DNA from: JAVBNF01 sp031551725
Lineage (GTDB): Bacteria > Bacteroidota > Bacteroidia > Bacteroidales > P3
Reading direction: 5' to 3'
Assembly: GCA_031551725.1 (NCBI GenBank)
Contig: JAVBNF010000041.1
Span: 1 to 13,646, forward strand
DNA: 13,646 nucleotides
Positions 5,976 to 13,646 of this stretch are shown piece by piece. Both the position numbers and the translations under genes were made by a program. A model generated the notes under the pieces. That model did not search any database, was not told where the DNA came from, and was given only the letters and a program-made list of their open reading frames with translations. Position 1 is the stretch's first letter. Each line of letters opens with the position of its first letter.

Positions 5976-7331
5976 ATGAATACTGAAACTAATCGCATAG
6001 AGTACAAACGGCAGCTTACGGATCATTTTGAAAAAGAGGCCATCGCTTTTCTGAATTATCATGAAGGTGGTGAAATATACATTGGAATTGACAAAACCGG
6101 CAAAATTGTTGGTGTTTCGGATATTGACGGCGATATGCTCAAAATCAAGGATCGCCTGAAGAATAATATTATGCCGTCATGTATGGGTTTGTTTGATGTG
6201 GCAGCGGAAAAGATAGAATCGAAAAATGTGATTAAAATTACCTTTGCCAGTGGGTCGGAAAAGCCATATTATATCAAGCAACTTGGGATGTCGGAAAAAG
6301 GAACATTCATTCGTATTGGAACGGCTGCCGAACCAATGCCTGTAAAAATGATTGAATCGTTATTTGCTAAACGTACCCGCAATTCGATTGGCAAAATCAG
6401 ATCTCCGAATCAAAATCTCACTTTCGAACAGCTTAAGATATATTATGAAGCTGCAAAGAAAACATTGAACGAACAATTTACATCTAATCTGGAATTGCTT
6501 ACCAAAGAAGGAGAATATAACTATGTTGCTTATCTTTTGGCTGATGTAAATGGAAACTCTGTAAAAGTTGCCAAATATGACGGGCTGGATAGAGTTGATT
6601 TAATGGAAAATAACGAATACGGATATTGTTCATTGGTTAAAGCCGTTAAGCAGGTGCTGGATAAAATTGAGGTTGAAAATAAAACACTGGCCAAAATAAC
6701 CCCAAAGGAACGTCAGGAGCGGAGGCTTTGGAATCAAGTTGCTTTACGTGAAGCCGTGATTAACGCAATTGTTCACAACGATTATACTTCGGAAATACCT
6801 CCGAAATTTGAGTTTTTTGATGATCGAATAGAAATCACTTCATTTGGAAGTTTGCCGCAAGGGATGACCGAGAGTGAGTTTTTTGAAGGTTTTTCCTCTC
6901 CGCGCAACAAAGAGTTGATGCGTGTTTTCAGAGATTTGGATTTAGTAGAACATTTAGGATCCGGAATTCCCCGTATTTTGAGGAGTTACGGAAAAGAATG
7001 TTTTAAGTTTACGGAAAATTTTCTAAGAATGACATTTCCTGCCACCGAACAAGCCACCGAACAAGTCACCGAACAAGTCACCGAACAAGTCACCGAACAA
7101 GTTAAAAAATTAGTTCAAGTATTGGACAGTGGCGTTTTCACAACAAATGAAATGATGCAAATTTTAGGATTGAAACATCGACCTACATTTTTATATGATT
7201 ATTTGAAACCTGCATTGGACTATGGATTTATCGAAATGACAATTCCGGATAAACCCAATAGCCGTTTACAAAAATATAGATTGACGCTACTTGGTAAACA
7301 ATTGAAAGGTGTGAAAACTAAAAAACGCTGA
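5976..7331 (+). CDS. AlbA_2 (Schlafen)-domain ATP-binding protein, RecG-like/transcriptional regulator type
   Basis: Starting at 5976, the product has 451 residues. Residues 7-125 form an AlbA_2/Schlafen-type domain (IEYKRQL, AIAFLNYHEGGEIYIGIDKTGKIVGV, GTFIRIG). Residues about 250-352 form a GHKL-type ATPase-like domain annotated in relatives as HATPase_c_4, with REAVINAIVHNDY (258-270) as the N-box and LGSGIPRI (327-334) as the glycine motif. A TEQ-rich hinge (356-376) leads to a C-terminal winged-helix-like segment (about 378-445, LVQVLDSGVFTTNEMMQILGLK). Such proteins are commonly annotated as putative DNA-binding or ATP-dependent helicase-related regulators. No helicase motor motifs are present, so 'helicase' would be misleading. 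Proximity to an integrase is typical of mobile or defence islands, but a defence role here is inference. It has its own promoter. The hinge is encoded by a 12-bp tandem repeat. Confidence 0.88.
   Translation: MNTETNRIEYKRQLTDHFEKEAIAFLNYHEGGEIYIGIDKTGKIVGVSDIDGDMLKIKDRLKNNIMPSCMGLFDVAAEKIESKNVIKITFASGSEKPYYIKQLGMSEKGTFIRIGTAAEPMPVKMIESLFAKRTRNSIGKIRSPNQNLTFEQLKIYYEAAKKTLNEQFTSNLELLTKEGEYNYVAYLLADVNGNSVKVAKYDGLDRVDLMENNEYGYCSLVKAVKQVLDKIEVENKTLAKITPKERQERRLWNQVALREAVINAIVHNDYTSEIPPKFEFFDDRIEITSFGSLPQGMTESEFFEGFSSPRNKELMRVFRDLDLVEHLGSGIPRILRSYGKECFKFTENFLRMTFPATEQATEQVTEQVTEQVTEQVKKLVQVLDSGVFTTNEMMQILGLKHRPTFLYDYLKPALDYGFIEMTIPDKPNSRLQKYRLTLLGKQLKGVKTKKR
7041..7100 (+). repeat. 12-bp tandem repeat encoding (A/V)TEQ
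   Basis: Five contiguous 12-bp units (GCCACCGAACAA twice, then GTCACCGAACAA three times) encode ATEQ-ATEQ-VTEQ-VTEQ-VTEQ in the linker between the ATPase-like and winged-helix parts. The three final copies are identical in DNA, indicating recent expansion. The unit is a multiple of three, so copy-number change alters linker length without shifting the frame. Confidence 0.95.
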
Positions 7332-7591
7332 TTTTTCCATTGCCCATCACTTTTTGTAAATTTTCTTTATATTGCCGATGCTTGTAGTATAAAGGGACTC
7401 CGCGTTTAACTTTTTAAAGGCAAAGTTAGTTCCGTGTTCCGCGCCCAAGCAAGGTCGGACCGTTGGTTTTACGAAAAATCTTCCTCTGCGAGACCTTAAA
7501 ATTACTCCAAAGTCGTAATTTTTAATCAGAAATACAAACTATATCGTCAATTTTTATTTTGAAAAATCAGTAATAATTCAGAATAAAATTG
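7332..7591. other. Intergenic stretch with potential secondary structure, no convincing gene
   Basis: The 336-bp gap after the AlbA_2 gene has no convincing coding frame. Between 7380 and 7500 it is less AT-rich than its flanks and holds several pairable segments: TAACTTT (7407-7413) with AAAGTTA (7422-7428), AAGGTC (7451-7456) with GACCTT (7492-7497), and AAAATTAC (7498-7505) with GTAATTTT (7515-7522). The last is followed by one further T and is terminator-like for the plus strand. On the minus strand about 30 codons ending near 7318 read as a protein-like stretch (GVPLYYKHRQYKENLQKVMG) without a start codon. It could be a small RNA, a 5' leader or a decayed repeat. Confidence 0.35.
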
Positions 7592-7599
7592 TATCTTTG
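7592..7599 (+). promoter_or_regulatory. Promoter -7 box of the surface-protein locus
   Basis: TATCTTTG matches TAnnTTTG exactly. No TTG stands at the canonical distance upstream. Transcription would begin near 7605 and give a leader of about 60 bases to the ATG at 7668, or about 90 to the ATG at 7698. It is the only good match before the 1550-codon gene and probably drives both it and the gene at 12354. Confidence 0.55.
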
Positions 7600-7667
7600 C
7601 CTTTGAAGGGTTATGAAAATGAAAGTAGTTTTAGAAATGATTTAAACATGACAAACCTATACATATT

Positions 7668-10600
7668 ATGCAGCCAGAACAACTGGGGCTTTGCAAAATG
7701 CGAAGCCTACCCTCTTTTGTTTTTTTACAAAACCTTTCATTATGCAGAACGCTGCCCATAAAATATTTCCTTTCAAAGTTTAAGTGTTATATACAGCAAA
7801 GCAAAAATTTCCAGAAATTCTTGATCAGATTTCTGATTTTGTTGTTTATGCCCTTTTGCTCTTTTGCTCAGACTTCTTCTTCTGAAACAGATAATCAGAT
7901 ACAGGAGGCAATTACTGTTTTTGAAGAGTTGGCTCAAAGCGGGAATTATAAAGAATCGCTTGATATGGCGGATCTGAATAACCTTCCGATGGGGCTTTCA
8001 CGAACGATCAGCAATATTAATTACTCGATTGCGATATGTGACTACCGTGTTGTCGGGTCCTATGTGTACCTGAATATTTTTGGGAAAATAATAATTCCAT
8101 GTGAAGGCAAACCGGATAAAACTTTATTTTTTGCAGGGAAAGATATCAAAACAACATTTACCGGCGATATTGTTGGCAATGCTTTTTTAGTATTGCTGGG
8201 CGATGTTTATATTCCGATCAACGGTGATCGGGCAGCATTAATGCTTAAAGGGAATTTTGATCCGAATAGCGGATCTACAACGAGTAAGACTTTTATTGAA
8301 ATGGATTGTAGAGGTTTTAAATCGTTGAGTATATCGGCTGATGTGATTTTTTCCGAAAAGTTTATTCGCAGCGTGGATGCAAGCGGCAATGCGATTGGAG
8401 GGCTTGATGAGCGTGGTAACCCTAAATGCAGGGTAGCGGCTTCTCTTGAAACCAAAGTGGACGATTGGAATGATATTTTACTTTCCATTAGTTTGCCGCC
8501 GTTTGAAATTGTGGGGTTGAACGGTTTTATTTTTAGTGTTAAACGTGCTGTTTTTGATTTAAGCGACAAGCGAAATGAAACGATTGTTTTTCCGAAAGAC
8601 TATACAACGAAATATTTGGTTCCCGGAAATCCGGAGCTATGGAAAGGTGTTTACATACAAGAATTAAGTGTGGCTTTACCATCGCAATTTTGTAGAAAGA
8701 GTTCAAACGAACGGATTTCTTTTTCTGCAAATAATATGCTTTTGGATAATAATGGTGTTAGCGGATTATTTTCTGCCAATAATCTTTTAAATATTGACCA
8801 AGGTTCTGCCGGCGGTTGGCGCTTTTCGGTTGATCAATTGTCTATTGAATTGGAGGCTAATCAACTTACAGGCGCCGGATTTGCAGGGAAACTCGGAATA
8901 CCTGTTTCCGAAAACGGAGCATTAACCTATAATGCGTTTATTTCTCCGGATAATGAGTATATCTTAACTGTTCAGCCGGCAAAAAACATGAAGTTTGATG
9001 TATTGGCTGCCCATGTAGATCTGTCTCCTACTTCATCCGTAGCATTGAAAGTTGTTGATGGTAAATTTCTTCCGGAAGTTAATTTAAGCGGCATGATGAC
9101 CATTGCCGTGAATCCAAATGGAGAAAGCGATACCGTAAAACCGAAAATAAGTTTTAAAGGAATCAAATTTCAAAATCTACATTTACAAACTGTCGCTCCA
9201 ATGCTCTCCGTTGAGTATTTAGGGCTTGACGGCGAGTTTAAAATGTTGGGATTGCCTTTAACCATAAGCAATATTGAATTAAAAACCTCCGGACAGGATG
9301 TGAAATTAGGCTTTCATGGAGAATTGATTCTTGGGGTTGATAAATTCGAACTTAAGGCGAATACCCATTTGGAAATTGTTGGAGAGATAAAAGAAGATAA
9401 AGGTCTCGCTTCATGGAAATACAAAGAGCTAAAAATAGATGAAATCATTTTGGACGGTTCGATTGCGGAAGTGTTTTCAGTTAAAGGGAAATTGGCTATC
9501 CGTCAAGATCATCCGGTTTATGGAGATGGAGTGGAAGGCCAAATCAGCTTGAAGTTTGATAAGGTATTGGATGGCTTGGAGATTAAAGCCCGTGCAATTT
9601 TTGGTTCACGAACGTATCGTTACTGGTTGGTGGATGGAATGCTTACGATGCCGCCTCCCGGCATAACGGTTTTCCCACCTGTTAACCTTAGAGGTTTTGG
9701 TGGCGGCGCTTTTATGAAAATGCGTCAGGAAGGAAAAGATCCGGATGCTCCGAATGGTTTGGCATACGTGCCTGATTCTACGGTAGGATTGGGCGTGAAA
9801 GCTGCCGTTGTCTTCGATGTGGCAAATGATAAGGTCGTAAACTGTGAAGCTTCTTTTGAAATTGCATTTAACAGTTCCGGCGGTGTCAATTATATTGGTT
9901 TCTATGGACGGGCAAAAGTTTTAGGCAATATCAAAGGAGCTGAAAATCTGGATAAATTCGTATCCGGCAAACTTGGCGCTATCAATGATAAAACGCAAGA
10001 ATTTACCAAGAATAATAAAAGTACGGTTGACCAGTTAGAGAAATATAAACTTTACGAACCGGCAAAAGCATCTAAAGAAATTTATCCGGAAACAGAACCG
10101 CTCGGAGGCGATGGATTTACAGCTGAAATAGGGATCAAGTACGATTTTGTAAACAATGTGATGCATGCCAACATGGATATGTATATCAATATGCTTGGCG
10201 GAATGATGACCGGAACATCCGGCGGAAATAAAGCAGGGAGTGCTGTTATCCATATTGAAAAAGGTAAATGGTACATGCATATCGGAACGCCAAGCAACCG
10301 GATGGGAGTTAAAATTAATATCGCCAATTTGGTATCAATGAGTACCGGCACTTATTTTATGATTGGCGATGAAATGCCCGATCCGCCACCGCCGCCAAAA
10401 CAGGTTGCCGATATTTTAGGTGTTGAGTTGAGTAGTTTGAATACCATGCGCGATTTGAACGCCTTTGCTAAAGGACGCGGCATTGCCTTTGGTACCGATT
10501 TCAGAGTTGCTACAGGCGATATCACGGCATTGATATTGTATGCGAATTTTGAGGCCGGTTTGGGTTTTGATATTATGATGCGTAATTATGCCGATGCTCA

Positions 10601-12320
10601 ATGCGAAGGCCGCAGCGGTTCTATCGGAATGAATGGTTGGTATGCCAATGGACAAGCCTATGCATTTTTACAGGGCGAAATGGGCGTTAATGTGAATTTG
10701 TTATTTGTAAAGAAAAAAGTGCCTATCCTCAAAGGTGCATCGGCAATGCTTTTACAAGCCAAGTTGCCTAATCCGGCATGGTTTGCAGGGACAATGGCTG
10801 TGAAATTCGAAGTACTGGATGGATTGGTAAAAGGTTCGGCCAACCTGAAAATTGAGTTGGGCGAAGAATGCAAAATTGTCCGTCCGGGAGGCAGTCCGTT
10901 GGATGTGGCTGTCATCTCCGATATTTCGCCTGTTGCAAATTCAAGAGATGTGAATGTTTTTCAGGCGCCGCAAGTGGCCTTTAACATGTCTATAGGTAAA
11001 GCTTTTGATGTGGATGAAAACGGCACAATGAAAAAATACCGTTTGAAACTGGAAGAATATTCAGTATCGCAAAACGGCAGTAATTTACCGGGAGTGATTA
11101 AGTGGAATGAGACGAAAGATCTGGCTTCGTTTTATGCTCATGATATATTGCCGCCGCATACCGAGTTGAAAATTTTTGCAAAAGTAACGTTTGAAGAACT
11201 AACAAACAACGGTTGGACGGTGGTATATACCGGCGGAAAGAAAGCAGAAGAAGCACAATCCGCTCTCTTTACTACCGGCGAGGCGCCCGATAACATTCCT
11301 TGGCAAAACGTAGCATATACCTACCCGGTGGCCGGGCAGAAATTCTTTTATAAAAATGAAACTTCCAAAGGCTATATTCAGTTAAAACAAGGGCAGCCTT
11401 ATTTGTTTACAAGTGATTATCGTTTCGAAAATGAAATAAGCGGAAATGATAATTCCCGACAAAAAGTGGTGTTTAGCTATAATGCCGCAACCAAAAGAAT
11501 TGAATTTACAATGCCGAACATAAACAACCAGCAAAGCTATAACTGCAACTTTTTAAGCATTAGCAGTAGTGCGGGAACTGTTGGCGGCGATGTAAATGCA
11601 CGCACCGATTTAAAGGATGATGATAACGATTTCAGCGTCCGCAGCTCGGAGGCAGGCTCCGAAGTGCGTGGCGATGCCGGTAAGACGTTGATTGAATTCA
11701 GCTTTTCTACCAGTAGATATAATACCTTTGCTGAAAAAATAAATAATTTGCAAAAAGACCGGCAGGCTTGGTGGCCAACGGAGTTGGATGTAGTCTTCTT
11801 ACAATATTCTTTGAAAGGCTCCGAAGGCTTTGATCCGGTTGAGTTGGTGGGCTCGGAATTTTCCGGATACAAAGCGCTTATTGAACCTAAAGCAGCATTG
11901 GATGATGATTTTTATACAAAAACAATCAAACCGTTAATTTATGAGTATTATCCGATTAATGGGTTAAGATTTACGCACCGGAATCCCGATGAATTAGGCG
12001 TTCCGCCTGCAAAAGCCATCAATGTGTTTACCGAATATTTGGATGAAGTGGGGAATGGTAATTATAGTCATTATGCACACAATTTATTTCCCTATTACTA
12101 TAATATGGCACAAGCCTATAAATACGATTTTCATAATATGCAAAATCAGGTTGTAAATTCACCTGCGGCCAGATCGAGCATTGGCGGACAGCGTTTGATG
12201 GCTGCTTATTATCCGTTTATTTCATACGGCTATTATAAAACAAAGTTTCAATATAAATTCCCGGATGGCAGCAATGGTAGTGCGGCGGATTTTACGTATT
12301 ATCACAGCGCCACAAATTAA
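7668..12320 (+). CDS. Giant secreted beta-rich protein of unknown function
   Basis: Up to 1550 residues. A hydrophobic segment FLIRFLILLFMPFCSFAQ (51-68) looks like a signal peptide cut near Ala67/Gln68. The N-region would be unusually long from the ATG at 7668; the in-frame ATG at 7698 is an alternative and the true start is uncertain. From about 240 to 680 the protein alternates short hydrophobic and charged strands (for example DGEFKMLGLPLTISNIELKT), suggesting extended beta structure. A Gly-rich stretch lies near 675-705 and a Pro-rich MPDPPPPPK near 902-910. From about 1080, SPVANSRDVNVFQAPQVAF resembles a bacterial Ig-like fold. The last 100 residues are Tyr-rich. There is no catalytic motif and no evident T9SS C-terminal signal. 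A TANFOR-like secreted protein gene follows after 33 bp, so a joint envelope or surface role is likely. I do not recognise a named family. Confidence 0.85.
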   Translation: MQPEQLGLCKMRSLPSFVFLQNLSLCRTLPIKYFLSKFKCYIQQSKNFQKFLIRFLILLFMPFCSFAQTSSSETDNQIQEAITVFEELAQSGNYKESLDMADLNNLPMGLSRTISNINYSIAICDYRVVGSYVYLNIFGKIIIPCEGKPDKTLFFAGKDIKTTFTGDIVGNAFLVLLGDVYIPINGDRAALMLKGNFDPNSGSTTSKTFIEMDCRGFKSLSISADVIFSEKFIRSVDASGNAIGGLDERGNPKCRVAASLETKVDDWNDILLSISLPPFEIVGLNGFIFSVKRAVFDLSDKRNETIVFPKDYTTKYLVPGNPELWKGVYIQELSVALPSQFCRKSSNERISFSANNMLLDNNGVSGLFSANNLLNIDQGSAGGWRFSVDQLSIELEANQLTGAGFAGKLGIPVSENGALTYNAFISPDNEYILTVQPAKNMKFDVLAAHVDLSPTSSVALKVVDGKFLPEVNLSGMMTIAVNPNGESDTVKPKISFKGIKFQNLHLQTVAPMLSVEYLGLDGEFKMLGLPLTISNIELKTSGQDVKLGFHGELILGVDKFELKANTHLEIVGEIKEDKGLASWKYKELKIDEIILDGSIAEVFSVKGKLAIRQDHPVYGDGVEGQISLKFDKVLDGLEIKARAIFGSRTYRYWLVDGMLTMPPPGITVFPPVNLRGFGGGAFMKMRQEGKDPDAPNGLAYVPDSTVGLGVKAAVVFDVANDKVVNCEASFEIAFNSSGGVNYIGFYGRAKVLGNIKGAENLDKFVSGKLGAINDKTQEFTKNNKSTVDQLEKYKLYEPAKASKEIYPETEPLGGDGFTAEIGIKYDFVNNVMHANMDMYINMLGGMMTGTSGGNKAGSAVIHIEKGKWYMHIGTPSNRMGVKINIANLVSMSTGTYFMIGDEMPDPPPPPKQVADILGVELSSLNTMRDLNAFAKGRGIAFGTDFRVATGDITALILYANFEAGLGFDIMMRNYADAQCEGRSGSIGMNGWYANGQAYAFLQGEMGVNVNLLFVKKKVPILKGASAMLLQAKLPNPAWFAGTMAVKFEVLDGLVKGSANLKIELGEECKIVRPGGSPLDVAVISDISPVANSRDVNVFQAPQVAFNMSIGKAFDVDENGTMKKYRLKLEEYSVSQNGSNLPGVIKWNETKDLASFYAHDILPPHTELKIFAKVTFEELTNNGWTVVYTGGKKAEEAQSALFTTGEAPDNIPWQNVAYTYPVAGQKFFYKNETSKGYIQLKQGQPYLFTSDYRFENEISGNDNSRQKVVFSYNAATKRIEFTMPNINNQQSYNCNFLSISSSAGTVGGDVNARTDLKDDDNDFSVRSSEAGSEVRGDAGKTLIEFSFSTSRYNTFAEKINNLQKDRQAWWPTELDVVFLQYSLKGSEGFDPVELVGSEFSGYKALIEPKAALDDDFYTKTIKPLIYEYYPINGLRFTHRNPDELGVPPAKAINVFTEYLDEVGNGNYSHYAHNLFPYYYNMAQAYKYDFHNMQNQVVNSPAARSSIGGQRLMAAYYPFISYGYYKTKFQYKFPDGSNGSAADFTYYHSATN

Positions 12321-12353
12321 TTAAAAATTAAAAGTTAAGAATTAAAAATTAGA

Positions 12354-13646
12354 ATGAATAAACTTCTAACCCACATACTATCATTTTTTGCACAGCGCAC
12401 CCGTCACTTGTCACTCGTCACCTTGTTGCTCTTGACACTTTCGACTCATGCCCAAATGGTTCAATACCCCGTGCACGTTCAGGTGGCCATGATACCGCCT
12501 TACTCGCTTTACATGGAAGAATACTCCGGCGGTATGCGCGACCGGGTGGTGGTAACATTGATTAACCGCGACAACGAGTACTTCAACCTTCGCGTGAAGC
12601 TCAAGATGACCATCAAGGCCAATGGACTAACGGTAAGCACACGCCCCAACATCTATCTACCGGCTATTGAAATCGACCCCAACATTCCACTGCGGCTCAC
12701 CAAAACCGATTTGGCTCCTTACTTTCAGCCGGGCAACTACACCGCTTCCGGCGCAACGGCTATTTTGCGGCAGAAAGGCATGCTTCCCGAAGGCATGGTG
12801 CAGTTTGAGTTCGAAGTGCAGGAATACAATACCGGACGCACGCTATCGCAAACGGGCATGGCCATGGCGTATATTGTCACGCAAAAACCGCCGCTGCTCA
12901 ATGTGCCCAACAATGGCATCGATGTTTTGGGAACCAACCCTCAAAACATCAGTTTTCAGTGGACGCCGCAGCACTCGGGCCTTGCCAATGTGGAATACGA
13001 ACTCATTGTAAAGCAGCTTTTGGCTCCCAACACCCGGGCGGAGACGCAGTGGCCCTACGCTACGGAGATTTTCCGTGAGCCTGTGCGAGCCAACATGTAT
13101 TACTACGGCCCGGCTGCCCCTATGCTCACACCGGGCTATAAATACGCCTGGGCGGTTCAGGCCAAAGCCATGGAAGGCACCGAGCAGCTTAATGTTTTCC
13201 AGAATGAAGGCTTGAGTGAAATCCGCTGGTTTTACTTGCAGGAACAATGCACGCCTGCCTATAACCTCACGGCGGAGATGAACAACGGGCGCGTGCTGCT
13301 CAAATGGAACAGCCCACCCGACAACACCAAGAGCATTGTTCAATACCGCCGAATCGAAGAAGGCGTAACCAACGAATGGCTCACCATGGGCGAAACGGAC
13401 AAAAGCCAAATGAAGCAGGAGCGCCATAAAGAGGGCTATACGTATGAATACCGCATCGGTTCGGTATGCATGACCAACACGCCGTTTTACGACCACACGA
13501 GCATTAAGTTCACCGTTCCGCTGTCGGACACTATTCAGAACCCACACTGCGGCGAAGATTTTGTGGTTGTTTACAAAACGCGCGAGCCGCTGCAAGAGCT
13601 TAAGCCTGGCGACGAGGTAAGCGGCGGCGGTGGTGCCACGCTTTAT
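12354..13646 (+). CDS. Secreted TANFOR-like protein with fibronectin-III-like region (3' end outside window)
   Basis: The ATG at 12354 opens a frame of 431 codons that stays open to the window end. Residues 1-33 form a signal peptide (LSLVTLLLLTLSTHA, cut before Gln34). Residues 41-295 carry a series of motifs I associate with the TANFOR family of Bacteroidota: MIPPYSLYMEEYSGG (47-60), TKTDLAPYFQPGNY, LPEGMVQFEFEVQEYNTGR, KPPLLNVPNNG (178-188), NISFQWTPQHSG (198-209), YYGPAAPML and GYKYAWAVQAK (261-271). Residues about 297-390 resemble a fibronectin type III domain, and a new Cys-containing segment starts at 399. It probably forms an operon with the giant upstream gene (33-bp AT-rich gap, no promoter match). 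Its codons are much richer in G and C than its neighbours' (39 of 60 bases at 13021-13080). Family assignment is from remembered motifs. Confidence 0.85.
   Translation, partial: MNKLLTHILSFFAQRTRHLSLVTLLLLTLSTHAQMVQYPVHVQVAMIPPYSLYMEEYSGGMRDRVVVTLINRDNEYFNLRVKLKMTIKANGLTVSTRPNIYLPAIEIDPNIPLRLTKTDLAPYFQPGNYTASGATAILRQKGMLPEGMVQFEFEVQEYNTGRTLSQTGMAMAYIVTQKPPLLNVPNNGIDVLGTNPQNISFQWTPQHSGLANVEYELIVKQLLAPNTRAETQWPYATEIFREPVRANMYYYGPAAPMLTPGYKYAWAVQAKAMEGTEQLNVFQNEGLSEIRWFYLQEQCTPAYNLTAEMNNGRVLLKWNSPPDNTKSIVQYRRIEEGVTNEWLTMGETDKSQMKQERHKEGYTYEYRIGSVCMTNTPFYDHTSIKFTVPLSDTIQNPHCGEDFVVVYKTREPLQELKPGDEVSGGGGATLY
12402..12422 (+). repeat. Three tandem heptamers in the signal-peptide coding region
   Basis: CGTCACT, TGTCACT and CGTCACC lie head to tail, encoding part of the signal peptide of the TANFOR-like protein (around RHLSLVT). 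The 7-bp unit is not a multiple of three, so gain or loss of one copy would shift the frame before the hydrophobic core. Confidence 0.7.

Noticed and set aside
4620..7331. Complete conjugative transposon or prophage
   Set aside because: Only an integrase and a regulator-like gene are present. No relaxase, transfer, structural, replication or excision genes are seen.
12843..13595. 250-codon minus-strand open frame
   Set aside because: It lies antisense to the strongly supported TANFOR-like gene. The long frame is a by-product of that gene's GC-rich codons, and the peptide shows no domain or signal of its own.

Overview
The window looks like chromosomal DNA of a Bacteroidota bacterium (Bacteroidales or Cytophagales/Flavobacteriia-like). 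The supporting signs are AT-rich composition, A-rich leaders without clear Shine-Dalgarno sites, several promoters of the Bacteroidota type (TTG, about 18-20 bp, TAnnTTTG), a Bacteroidota-style tyrosine integrase, and secreted proteins of a kind I associate with this phylum. No ribosomal or tRNA genes are visible, so placement below phylum is not possible.

Left part (1-3040): a small three-helix membrane protein (151-408, minus) ends in a near-ideal intrinsic terminator. It shares a compact divergent promoter region with a plus-strand promoter that would express only a 24-residue hydrophobic peptide (500-574). Next is a full-length Cu(+)-exporting P1B-type ATPase (641-3016, minus) with an HMA domain and a CPM/CPxCGM metal-binding module. 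No copper regulator or chaperone lies beside it.

Middle part (3160-7330) resembles an accessory island. It holds two tandem short RhuM-family proteins (3168-3764 and 3776-4381, 11 bp apart), a tyrosine recombinase (4620-5870), and an AlbA_2/Schlafen plus GHKL-ATPase regulator-like protein (5976-7331) with a 12-bp tandem repeat in its hinge. The most striking observation is here. Each RhuM gene carries a perfect inverted repeat centred on the same lysine codon (Lys71). The two repeats differ at five arm positions, and every difference is compensated on the opposite arm. That is the pattern expected if the DNA or RNA palindrome itself is maintained.

Right part (7332-13646): after a 336-bp intergenic stretch with potential RNA structure, there is a two-gene cell-surface locus. 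The first gene encodes a secreted protein of up to 1550 residues, beta-rich and with no recognised function. The second, 33 bp downstream, is the first 431 codons of a secreted protein resembling the TANFOR family followed by a fibronectin-III-like region; it runs off the window. This second gene is visibly richer in GC than everything upstream. The tight spacing suggests the two products are co-expressed and act together at the cell envelope.
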